Of a DNA stretch of 64,000 nucleotides, positions 8,460 through 16,241 are shown piece after piece. Position 1 is the first letter of the stretch; each line of letters opens with the position of its first letter. The notes below the pieces were generated by a model that searched no databases, was not told the DNA's origin, and saw only the letters and a program-made list of their open reading frames with translations. Source of the stretch: Streptomyces sp. GQFP (lineage in GTDB: Bacteria; Actinomycetota; Actinomycetes; Streptomycetales; Streptomycetaceae); the NCBI RefSeq assembly GCF_021545335.1, contig NZ_CP089312.1:4278001-4342000 (forward strand), written 5' to 3'. Position numbers and translations under genes: made by a program.

Positions 8460-10396
8460 CGCGGGCCGGTCATGCGGAAGTCGTCCGGGGCGGGTTCCAG
8501 GGTCCGGTGCCAGTACTCGGCGTTGGTCCAGGGCACATTCGTCACGATCCGGCCCTTCGCGTTGCGGTAGTAGGTGTTCATCCCCGGGTGCGACCAGATC
8601 GACCGGGCGAGGGCCCGGTCGAGCTCCTCGTTGAAGGCCTCGAATGTCTCGGTGCGGACCTCCACGCTGCCGTGGTGCTCGCGGGTCATCCGGACCAGGA
8701 GCTTGAGCACGTAGCGGACCTGCATCTCGACGCTCATCACGTGGCTGCCGCCGTGCCCGGCGTTGGTGTTCGGGCCGAAGAGGATGAAGAAGTTGGGGAA
8801 GTCGGGCACCGTCATGCCGAGCAGCGCGCGAGCGTCGTCGGGACCCCATGTCTCGCGCAGACTCGCCCCGCTGCGGCCGCGGATCTCCATCGGACCGAGC
8901 ATGTCGAGGGTCTGGAAGCCGGTCGCCAGGACGATCACGTCGGCCTCCACCCGCTCGCCGCCGGCGGCGACGACGGTGTTGCCCTCGACACGGGCCACCC
9001 CGTCGGCCACCAGGGTCACGTCCGGCCGCTTGAGCGCGTCGTACCAGCCGTGGTCGAGCAGCGGGCGCTTGCCGTACGGCGGGTAGGTCGGCACGCAGGC
9101 GGCTATGAGGTCGGGGCGCCCCTCGAGTTGCCGCTCGATGTAGCGGGTCAGGAAGACCCGGTGGCGCTCGTTGGCGGCGTTGATCGAGCGGTCCTGGTGC
9201 GGCCACTCGGGGTCGATGCGCAGCATCGGGTGCAGCCGGTCGCCGAAGGTCCACGCCTGCCGCAGCCGGTACCAGCCCAGGTAGTGGGGCACCTCCGCCA
9301 TCAGGAACTGCGTCGCCGCGGTGACGCTCTTGGTCGTGTTGGGGTTCGGGATGATCCACTGGGGCGAGCGCTGGAAGACGCTGATGTGTGCCGCAGTGCC
9401 CACGATCGCGGGGACCAGCTGCATCGCCGAGGCCCCGGTGCCGATCACGGCCACCCGCTTCCCGGTGAGGTCCAGGCTGTTGTCCCAGTCACCGGTGTGG
9501 ACGACGGGGCCGTCGAAGTCGTCCAGGCCCGGGAGCGAGGGATACGCCGGCCGGTTGAGCAGCCCGACCGCGCTGATCACGACGGGCGTCGAGATCTCCT
9601 CGGTCGACCCGTCGGGGAGCCGGAGCCGGGTGGTCCAGTGCTGCGACTCGTCGTCCCACGTCGCCGCCTCGACCTCGGTGCCGAAGCGGATGTGGTCGCG
9701 TACCCCGTACTCGTCGGCGACGCCGATCAGGTACTTGTGGACCTCGGGCTGCCGGGCGAAGTACGTCGGCCAGTCCGCGCTCTGGGTGAACGAGAACGAG
9801 TACAGGTGTACCGGGGTGTCGACGCCGCAGCCGGGATAGGTGTTCTCGAACCAGGTGCCGCCGACCTCCGGGTTCTTCTCGACGATCGTGTAGGAGAAGC
9901 CCGCCTGCGCGAGCCGGACGGCGGCGCACAGTCCCGAGAACCCCGCTCCGATGATCAGGGCGTGCGGAGCGTCCTCGACCTCGGCGGCCGCCAGGGCCGG
10001 GACCTGGCGGCTCAGCACGCCGAGCTCCTCGGCGAGCATCTCGGCCTCCTCCGCCGGGACCTCCTCGCCTGTGCAGGCGCTCAGGACGGTCAGCACGTCC
10101 TGGGGGGACAGGTCCGGAGCCGGGGCGAGTTCGCCGCATCGGTGGGCCACCAGCAGGTCGACCGCCTGCTCGCGCAGCCGCTCCTGGTCCTCCTCCGGCA
10201 GGCCGCCACCGTCGTGGTCGCCGGGGCCGCGTACCCGGCGTGGTCGGAACGGGCCGTCCAGCAGCGTGAAGTCGCCGCTCAGCTGCACCATGACCGCCAG
10301 CAGGCTCGGCAGGTGCGCCTCGCGCACGGCGGCGGTCAGATCACGGCGGAAGGAAGCGGCCTCGGACGGCGACAACGGGGGGACCTCATGGCTCAT
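8456..10396 (-). CDS. Flavin-dependent Baeyer-Villiger monooxygenase
   Basis: The 646-residue product has an FAD dinucleotide-binding GAGFSG near residue 150, a second NADPH site with GTGASA, and the type I BVMO fingerprint FDGPVVHTGDW near residue 295, matching FxGxxxHxxxW. Its extra N-terminal domain of about 145 residues resembles that of 4-hydroxyacetophenone-type enzymes. It would insert oxygen next to a ketone to give an ester or lactone. It is the first gene of the coupled minus-strand operon BVMO-SnoaL-DUF35-thiolase-DUF7065-kinase, and is divergent from the carotenoid-oxygenase gene. Confidence 0.9.
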   Translation of the reverse strand: MSHEVPPLSPSEAASFRRDLTAAVREAHLPSLLAVMVQLSGDFTLLDGPFRPRRVRGPGDHDGGGLPEEDQERLREQAVDLLVAHRCGELAPAPDLSPQDVLTVLSACTGEEVPAEEAEMLAEELGVLSRQVPALAAAEVEDAPHALIIGAGFSGLCAAVRLAQAGFSYTIVEKNPEVGGTWFENTYPGCGVDTPVHLYSFSFTQSADWPTYFARQPEVHKYLIGVADEYGVRDHIRFGTEVEAATWDDESQHWTTRLRLPDGSTEEISTPVVISAVGLLNRPAYPSLPGLDDFDGPVVHTGDWDNSLDLTGKRVAVIGTGASAMQLVPAIVGTAAHISVFQRSPQWIIPNPNTTKSVTAATQFLMAEVPHYLGWYRLRQAWTFGDRLHPMLRIDPEWPHQDRSINAANERHRVFLTRYIERQLEGRPDLIAACVPTYPPYGKRPLLDHGWYDALKRPDVTLVADGVARVEGNTVVAAGGERVEADVIVLATGFQTLDMLGPMEIRGRSGASLRETWGPDDARALLGMTVPDFPNFFILFGPNTNAGHGGSHVMSVEMQVRYVLKLLVRMTREHHGSVEVRTETFEAFNEELDRALARSIWSHPGMNTYYRNAKGRIVTNVPWTNAEYWHRTLEPAPDDFRMTGPR

Positions 10397-10446
10397 GGCA
10401 CTCCTCGATGGGGCACACCGGACCGCTGTGCGGACGACCGGCCACC

Positions 10447-10459
10447 TGTTTTGATACAG
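10447..10459. promoter_or_regulatory. Candidate regulator-binding motif TGTTTTGATACAG in divergent promoter region
   Basis: The 292-base gap between the divergent monooxygenase and carotenoid-oxygenase genes holds this 13-mer, whose ends CTGT/ACAG are inverted. It repeats at one mismatch at 1427-1439. A TetR-type repressor site is plausible; no experimental support is visible. Confidence 0.4.
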
Positions 10460-10688
10460 CCTATGTCATAAACCTGGCGAGGTCGATCCCCCACGTACTC
10501 CCCGCCCGCGAGAACGATCGTGCAGGAAATCTTCACTGGGGAGGGTTGCACTGAAGTAGGTGGTGGTAGCGTCCATTCTGACGGTCAGGTGAACGATCGT
10601 TTCCGTCGAATGGTGCGGATGCGAGCGTCGCCGCGACGCCGAGGAGACGGAGTCGTCGACGGCGGTCTCACGAACGAAAAGAGGAGTC

Positions 10689-12188
10689 ATGGGCTACCCG
10701 TTGCCGAAGGGCAATTCACTGCGCGGACCGTTTCAGCCGATGCGCTTCGAGGCGACCGTCGAGGAGTGCATCGTCACCCACGGCGAGATCCCCAAGGAGC
10801 TCTCCGGCGGGTTCTACCGCACCGGTCCGACGTGGCGGCGGCCCAGCAAGCAGGGCACCACGCCGCTGATCAGCATGGACGGGATGGTCCAGGGCCTGGT
10901 CCTGGACAACGGCCGCGCCGACTTCCGCAACCGGTGGATCCGCACTCCCAAGTTCCTCGCGGAGGAGCGGGCCGGCCGGGGGCTGTTCGAGTGGACCGAC
11001 GGCGGCTTCGGCGACTGGCGCGACCACGGGTACGGCGACGTCAAGCGCGACGAGTTCACCTGCGGCGTGCCCCAGGGCACCAACAACATCAACATCTTCC
11101 CGTTCGCCGGCGAGATGCTCGCCTCCGGCGAACAGGGCGGCCCGCCGATCGCGATCGACCCGATCACGCTGGAGACCAAGGGGGTCGTCAACTGGTCGTC
11201 GAAGCTCTCGGCCGGGATCCACGAGAAGTCGGCCTTCGGCGACGCCTCGTTCACCGCGCACCCGAAGTGGGACCACGACACCGGCACGCTCTACGGCTGG
11301 AACTGGCGCGACACGGCGCCGTACGTCACGATCCACATCGTCCGCCCCGACGGCACCGTCGACTCGCGCGATCTGCACGACGCGCCCTACAACACCGTCG
11401 CCCACGACATCTGGCTGACTCCCGAGTGGATCGTGATGCCGTTCCAGCCGTTCACGGCGGACAGGAAGCAGATCACCGAGAAGAAGCTCGGCATCTGGGG
11501 GTGGGACGAGTCGCTGCCGATCGTGATCGGGCTCATCCCGCGCCATGACCTGCACGGCGAGATCCGGTGGATCAACACCGGCCTTCCGGCCGAGTACGTG
11601 ATGCACACGATGTCGGCGAACGTCGAGGGGAACCTGCTGACGCTCGACGCGCCGATCTTCAACCGGCCGCCGTTCCCCTTCCCCCAGGACTTCGCCGAGG
11701 GCGAGGACGTCGCGCTGTTCTTCTCGGTCTCACGGTCCTTCCTCGGCCGCTGGACCATCGACCTCGACACGGGCACCGCCAAGACCGAGCAGCTCTCGGA
11801 CCGGCCGTCCGAACTGCCCAAGGTCGACGAGCGGTTCTACGGCAAGGGCTACAGCTTCGGCTTCCAGGTCGGCGGCGTCGTCAAGCGCAACGGCATGTCG
11901 ATGAACAGCCTGGTGATGACCGACATGGCGACCATGGCCGAGCAGGTCTACCAGATCCGCACCACGGAGGCGGCGGCCGTGCTCGAGGCCACGTTCGCAC
12001 CCCGTCACCCGCAGTCGCCCGAGGGCGACGGCTACATCATCGTCCCCGTGTCGTGGTGGGCGGAGCGCCGGGGCGAGTACCTCATCTTCGACACGCACGA
12101 CATCACCAAGGGTCCGGTGTGCCGCATCGAGATCCCGTTCATGATGGGGTGGACGCCCCACGGTCACTGGATGGACTTCAGGTACTGA
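10689..12188 (+). CDS. Carotenoid-oxygenase (CCO) family non-heme iron enzyme
   Basis: The 499-residue product belongs to the seven-bladed propeller family that cleaves C=C bonds in carotenoids, apocarotenoids or stilbenes using Fe(II). The four iron-binding histidines can be placed at H191 (TAHPKWD), H239 (AHDIWLT), H306 (VMHTMSAN) and H491 (TPHGHW), so the metal site is intact. AGAGGAG lies just ahead of ATG 10689. It is divergent from the monooxygenase operon and its 3' end overlaps the convergent TetR gene by 25 bases. The substrate is unknown; a terpenoid or aryl-alkene would fit the island. Confidence 0.88.
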   Translation: MGYPLPKGNSLRGPFQPMRFEATVEECIVTHGEIPKELSGGFYRTGPTWRRPSKQGTTPLISMDGMVQGLVLDNGRADFRNRWIRTPKFLAEERAGRGLFEWTDGGFGDWRDHGYGDVKRDEFTCGVPQGTNNINIFPFAGEMLASGEQGGPPIAIDPITLETKGVVNWSSKLSAGIHEKSAFGDASFTAHPKWDHDTGTLYGWNWRDTAPYVTIHIVRPDGTVDSRDLHDAPYNTVAHDIWLTPEWIVMPFQPFTADRKQITEKKLGIWGWDESLPIVIGLIPRHDLHGEIRWINTGLPAEYVMHTMSANVEGNLLTLDAPIFNRPPFPFPQDFAEGEDVALFFSVSRSFLGRWTIDLDTGTAKTEQLSDRPSELPKVDERFYGKGYSFGFQVGGVVKRNGMSMNSLVMTDMATMAEQVYQIRTTEAAAVLEATFAPRHPQSPEGDGYIIVPVSWWAERRGEYLIFDTHDITKGPVCRIEIPFMMGWTPHGHWMDFRY

Positions 12189-12853
12189 TCGACGTTCTGG
12201 ATCTGTTCGGGTACGGGACCGTCGTGGAGCACGAGGCGGATCACCTCGAGGGCGATCGAGTCGGCGGTGTCCGTGCCGCTCGAGCGGTACCACCGCGACA
12301 CCCAGTTCACCATCCCGAGGATCAGCCGGGTGGCGACCAGCGGGTCCTGCGCGTGCAGATGGCCGTCCTCGACCGCGCGCGCGACCGTCTTGGCCCACAG
12401 GCTCTCGTAGCCCGCGGCCCAGTGCCGCCACCGCTCGTAGGTCTCGGCGGGGAGGCCCCATCCGAAGTAGACGCCGACGTACTGACGCATCCGGATCGAC
12501 GCGTCGACCTGGTAGGCGATCAGAGCTATCAGGGCCTCGCGGGAATCCTTGTGCTCGCGCAGCAGACGCCGGGCGCCGACCTCGACGTTGCGGGTGCTGC
12601 GCTCGAACAGGAGGGTGTGCAGGTCGTCCATCGTCCGCACCGTGCGATACAGCGTGGCGCGGGAGACCCCGAGCTCCTCGGCGACCGACTCGATCGAGAC
12701 GGCGTCGTACCCCTTCTCGGCGTAGAGCCGCGCGGCGACGTCGGCGACCCGCTCCAGGTCGATCTCGCGACGCGGCCGGCCGACCGGGCGCTTGGACACA
12801 GGCGCGTCGTCGTCGGCTGGGATGGGCGCGGTGTCCCGGCTCGGTCCCGTCAT
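12164..12853 (-). CDS. TetR/AcrR-family transcriptional regulator
   Basis: The 229-residue product starts with a basic arm (SKRPVGRPRR) and an N-terminal helix-turn-helix, VADVAARLYAEKGYDAVSIESVAEELGVSRATLYR in separate helices, followed by an all-helical ligand-binding domain. ATG 12853 is chosen because AGGAG lies six bases upstream; a GTG at 12892 gives 13 more residues. It overlaps the 3' end of the carotenoid-oxygenase gene tail to tail. It probably represses the island in the absence of an acyl-CoA or pathway ligand; the motif pair at 1427 and 10447 is a candidate target. Confidence 0.85.
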   Translation of the reverse strand: MTGPSRDTAPIPADDDAPVSKRPVGRPRREIDLERVADVAARLYAEKGYDAVSIESVAEELGVSRATLYRTVRTMDDLHTLLFERSTRNVEVGARRLLREHKDSREALIALIAYQVDASIRMRQYVGVYFGWGLPAETYERWRHWAAGYESLWAKTVARAVEDGHLHAQDPLVATRLILGMVNWVSRWYRSSGTDTADSIALEVIRLVLHDGPVPEQIQNVDQYLKSIQ

Positions 12854-13050
12854 GGTGTCTCCTGCGCTGTCGACCTGGCTCGTCAGGATCACATTAACCC
12901 TGGACGGGCGCGGGCCGGCCCGCTGGCCCGCGGAGGAGGCCGGGAGCGGGAGAGCGACCGCTGAACTGCTTGTCCAGCGGATAGTGAGACGGTAATGTTC
13001 AAAAAGCGGAGGACGTGGTCCGACGCCGGAATTCCATCCGAGGAGAACCC

Positions 13051-14232
13051 ATGAGCGTCACCCAGCAGGCCGAGCCCGTGCTGCGCCTGGTCATGACCGA
13101 AGAGGAGCGCGCGCTGCGCGAGACCGTCTTTTCGCTGACGGCGGCGTTCGGCCCGGCGTACTACGAGAAGGCGAACCGCGAGAAGCGCTCGCCGGTCGAG
13201 CTGTGGAGCGCGCTGGCGGACGGCGGCTTCCTCGGTGTCCACCTTCCCGAGGAGTACGGGGGCGGCGGTATGGGTCTCCAGGAGCTGACGGCGGTCCTTG
13301 AGGAGACCGGGGCCGCCGGTGTGCCGCTCCTGGGCCTGCTCGTCTCGCCGGGGATCATCGGCACGATCCTGTCCCGGCACGGAACGCAGGAGCAGAAGGA
13401 CAAGTGGCTGCGCCGGATCGCGGACGGGTCGATGAAGTTCTCCTTCGGCCTCACCGAGCCGAACGCCGGCTCCAACTCGCACAACCTCGAGACGACCGCG
13501 GTCCGGCAGGGCGACACGTACGTCGTCAACGGCCAGAAGTACTACATCTCCGGTGTCGACGAGTGCGACCTGATCTGCCTCGTCGTCCGCACCGGCAGGT
13601 CGGCGAACGGCCGCGGCGAGCTCACCCTGCTGATGGTGGACCCGAACGCCCCCGGCCTGACCCGTCAGCCGATCGAGACCGTGCTCGAGGAGCCGGAGAA
13701 GCAGTTCACGCTCTTCTTCGACAACGTCGAGGTGCCCGCCGAGAACCGCGTAGGCGAAGAGGGGAAGGGGCTGCGCGTCGCGTTCGACGGACTCAACCCC
13801 GAGCGGATCCTCTCCGCCGCCGTCTCGCTCGGCGTCGCGCGCTACGCCCTGGACAAGGCCACGAAGTACGCCCGGGACCGCAAGGTCTGGTCGACTCCGA
13901 TCGGCGCCCACCAGGCGATCGCGCACCCGCTGGCCGAGGCCAAGGTGAAGTACGACCTCGCCCGCTTCGCCATGCAGCGAGCCGCCGCGTTGTACGACGC
14001 GGGGCTCGACGCGGGCGAGGCCAGCAACATCGCGAAGCTGGCCGCCGCGGAGGCCGGCGTGTTCTGCCTCGACCGGGCGATCCAGACGCACGGCGGCAAC
14101 GGCGTGGCGCGGGAGTACCAGCTCGCCAACTACTGGTTCCTGGCCCGGCTGCAGCTCATCGCCCCGGTGTCGCGCGAGATGATCCTCAACTTCATCTCCG
14201 AGCACACCCTGAACCTGCCGAGGTCGTACTGA
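13051..14232 (+). CDS. Acyl-CoA dehydrogenase
   Basis: The 393-residue product is a full-length acyl-CoA dehydrogenase. It has the N-terminal helical domain with HLPEEYGGGGMG, the FAD-contacting stretch FSFGLTEPNAGSN near residue 130, and the C-terminal QTHGGNGVAREYQL segment. The latter is the conserved GGxG region binding the FAD pyrophosphate. ATG 13051 follows GAGGAGAACCC. Its stop shares one base with the start of the racemase gene, so the two are coupled. In the pathway it would desaturate an acyl-CoA after the racemase sets the 2-methyl stereocentre. Confidence 0.92.
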   Translation: MSVTQQAEPVLRLVMTEEERALRETVFSLTAAFGPAYYEKANREKRSPVELWSALADGGFLGVHLPEEYGGGGMGLQELTAVLEETGAAGVPLLGLLVSPGIIGTILSRHGTQEQKDKWLRRIADGSMKFSFGLTEPNAGSNSHNLETTAVRQGDTYVVNGQKYYISGVDECDLICLVVRTGRSANGRGELTLLMVDPNAPGLTRQPIETVLEEPEKQFTLFFDNVEVPAENRVGEEGKGLRVAFDGLNPERILSAAVSLGVARYALDKATKYARDRKVWSTPIGAHQAIAHPLAEAKVKYDLARFAMQRAAALYDAGLDAGEASNIAKLAAAEAGVFCLDRAIQTHGGNGVAREYQLANYWFLARLQLIAPVSREMILNFISEHTLNLPRSY

Positions 14233-15497
14233 TGGGCGCCCCGCTCGACGGGGTGCGCGTGGTCGAGCTCGGCGCTCTGGGCCCGGTCCCGCACGCGATG
14301 ATGGTCCTCGCCGACCTGGGCGCGGACGTGGTCCGCGTGGCACGCCCGGTCTCGACCGTGGCCCACGCCTTCAGCGATGTGCAGGACGCGACGCTGCGCG
14401 GGCGCCGACAGGTCCGGGCGGACCTCAAGGCCGAGGCCGGGCGGCGCCTGGTGCTCGATCTCGTCGCCGGGGCCGACGTACTGGTGGAGGGCTTCCGGCC
14501 CGGCGTGGCCGAACGGCTGGGCATCGGTCCTCACGACTGCCACAAGGTCAACCCCGAACTCGTCTACGCACGGATGACCGGGTGGGGCCAGAGCGGTCCG
14601 CTGGCCCGGGCGGCCGGCCACGACCTCAACTACCTCTCCCTGACCGGCGCCCTGCACGCGATGGGCCGGCCCGGAACCCCGCCGCCCGTCCCGCTCAACC
14701 TGATCGGTGACTTCGGCGGTGGCTCGATGTTCCTGGTGACCGGGATCCTCGCCGCCCTGGTCGGACGGCGGCCGGCTCAGAGCCTGTGTCACATCCCCGG
14801 CCGGATCAGCGCACGTCGTCTGGTGCGTGCGATCGCAAGGCGCCGGAGCGCCCTCGTGGCGGAGTCACGTGGGCGGTTCGGCAACGCGGCGAGCGTGCGT
14901 GCCAGGCGGCGGGCGCCCGGCCGGGGATGTGACACAGGCTCTCAGGATCCGGTCGTGCTCGACGTCGCCATGGTCGACGGGATCGTCGCACTCCAGCAGC
15001 CCCTGCTGTCGATGCGCGGCAGTGGCACCTGGACCGACGAGCGCGGCGCCAACCTGATCGACGGCGGCGCACCCTTCTACGACACCTATGCCTGCTCCGA
15101 CGGCGGTTTCGTCGCGGTCGGAGCCCTGGAGCCCGCGTTCTTCGCCCAGCTGGTGGCCACGCTCGGCCTCGATCCGGCAGCGGTCGGCGACCAGTTCGAC
15201 CGGGCCGACTGGGCGCGGCTGCGCACGCTCCTGGAGGAGACCTTCATGACCCGCACCCGCGACGAGTGGGCGAGCGTCTTCGCCGACGTCGACGCCTGCG
15301 TCACGCCTGTCCTCGACTTCGCCGAGGCGGCACAGCACCCGCACCTGGTGGCCCGGCAGACGTTCGCGCCCGGCCAGGCGGAGATCTCCGCCAGCCCCGC
15401 GCCACGCTTCGGCAGCGAGGGGCCGCTGCCGCTGCGCGGCGCGGTGCTCGACGTGGAGGCCGACGACGTGCTGGCCGACTGGGCGGGACGACGGTGA
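14232..15497 (+). CDS. Alpha-methylacyl-CoA racemase (class III CoA-transferase family) carrying an in-frame MITE
   Basis: The product is 421 residues. Its core matches alpha-methylacyl-CoA racemases, which invert the 2-methyl centre of branched acyl-CoAs: GHDLNYLSLTGALHAMGRPG with H130, NLIGDFGGGSMF with D160, and VGALEP with E300. Residues 184-238 are encoded by the inserted palindromic element at 14781-14945 and have no counterpart in the family. Without them the protein would be 366 residues and the H-D-E spacings become 30 and 85, the same as recalled for the M. tuberculosis enzyme (H126, D156, E241). The frame stays open through the insertion, so a product is made; whether it folds is unknown. 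Its stop overlaps the nitroreductase start (GTGA). Confidence 0.88.
   Translation: MGAPLDGVRVVELGALGPVPHAMMVLADLGADVVRVARPVSTVAHAFSDVQDATLRGRRQVRADLKAEAGRRLVLDLVAGADVLVEGFRPGVAERLGIGPHDCHKVNPELVYARMTGWGQSGPLARAAGHDLNYLSLTGALHAMGRPGTPPPVPLNLIGDFGGGSMFLVTGILAALVGRRPAQSLCHIPGRISARRLVRAIARRRSALVAESRGRFGNAASVRARRRAPGRGCDTGSQDPVVLDVAMVDGIVALQQPLLSMRGSGTWTDERGANLIDGGAPFYDTYACSDGGFVAVGALEPAFFAQLVATLGLDPAAVGDQFDRADWARLRTLLEETFMTRTRDEWASVFADVDACVTPVLDFAEAAQHPHLVARQTFAPGQAEISASPAPRFGSEGPLPLRGAVLDVEADDVLADWAGRR
14781..14940. mobile_element. MITE-like element with 24-bp perfect inverted ends and CTCAG target duplication
   Basis: The 160-base element starts AGCCTGTGTCACATCCCCGG and ends with its exact inverted copy; 24 bases match at each end. 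Five-base direct repeats CTCAG flank it at 14776-14780 and 14941-14945. Element plus one duplication is 165 bases, or 55 codons, so the host racemase frame is kept. Its core matches the copy at 4068-4246. It encodes no transposase. Confidence 0.85.
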
Positions 15498-16174
15498 GCG
15501 CCGAGGACCGGGCCGCGAGCCTGCTCGTCGGCCTGCTCGACGCCCGTCACTCGGTCCGGGCCTTCCGCGAGGACCAGGTCCCGCACGCGACCATCGTGCG
15601 GATGCTGGAGATGGCCCAGCTCACGCCCTCGTGGTGCAACACGCAGCCATGGCACGCGACCGTCACGAGCGGGGCGGGCACCGAGCGCTTCCGCGCCGCA
15701 CTGCACGCCCACGCGCGCGACCACAAGCCCGCGCCCGACTTCGAGTTTCCCGCCGGCTACGTCGGCGACTACCGCCGACGGCGCAAGGACGCCGGTGTCG
15801 CGCTGTACCAGGCGCTCGGCATCGGCCGCGAGGACCGGCAGGCGTCGGCGGCCCAGGCGCTCGAGAACTTCCGGCTCTTCGGTGCGCCGCACGTCGCGAT
15901 CCTCACCACCGAAGCCGATCTCGGTGTCTACGGGGTCCTCGACTGCGGACTGTGGCTGCAGTCCTTCCTGCTGGCCGGGGCGAGCCTGGGCGTGGCCTGC
16001 ACACCGCAGGCGGCCCTCGCCTCGACGGCGCCGTTCGTGCGCGAGTTCTTCGACATCCCCGAGACCCGCCGGATCGTGTGCGGTGTGTCGTTCGGATACG
16101 AGGACACCACCCACCCGGCGAACTCCTTCCGCACCGGACGCGATCCGCTCGACGTCACCTGGCTGGACGCGTGA
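15494..16174 (+). CDS. Nitroreductase-family FMN oxidoreductase
   Basis: The 226-residue product has the N-terminal RHSVRAF FMN-phosphate motif, then LTPSWCNTQPWH and the C-terminal CGVSFGYEDTTHPANSFRTGR. These are hallmarks of the nitroreductase fold. Such flavoproteins reduce nitro groups, quinones or enones with NAD(P)H; within this set an enone or quinone intermediate is more likely. The GTG start at 15494 overlaps the racemase stop in GTGA, so the genes are translationally coupled. It is followed by the second acyl-CoA synthetase. Confidence 0.88.
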   Translation: MSAEDRAASLLVGLLDARHSVRAFREDQVPHATIVRMLEMAQLTPSWCNTQPWHATVTSGAGTERFRAALHAHARDHKPAPDFEFPAGYVGDYRRRRKDAGVALYQALGIGREDRQASAAQALENFRLFGAPHVAILTTEADLGVYGVLDCGLWLQSFLLAGASLGVACTPQAALASTAPFVREFFDIPETRRIVCGVSFGYEDTTHPANSFRTGRDPLDVTWLDA

Positions 16175-16241
16175 TCCCGCTCCGGGTCTGAGGCGGCACG
16201 ACCGCGATGCCCGCCACCCCTACCAATGGAAGGCCGTGACA

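Noticed and set aside
13404..14231. Upstream extension of the racemase frame
   Set aside because: It runs through the acyl-CoA dehydrogenase gene in another frame and is Arg-rich noise; ATG 14232 is set by the conserved N-terminus GAPLDGVRVVELG.
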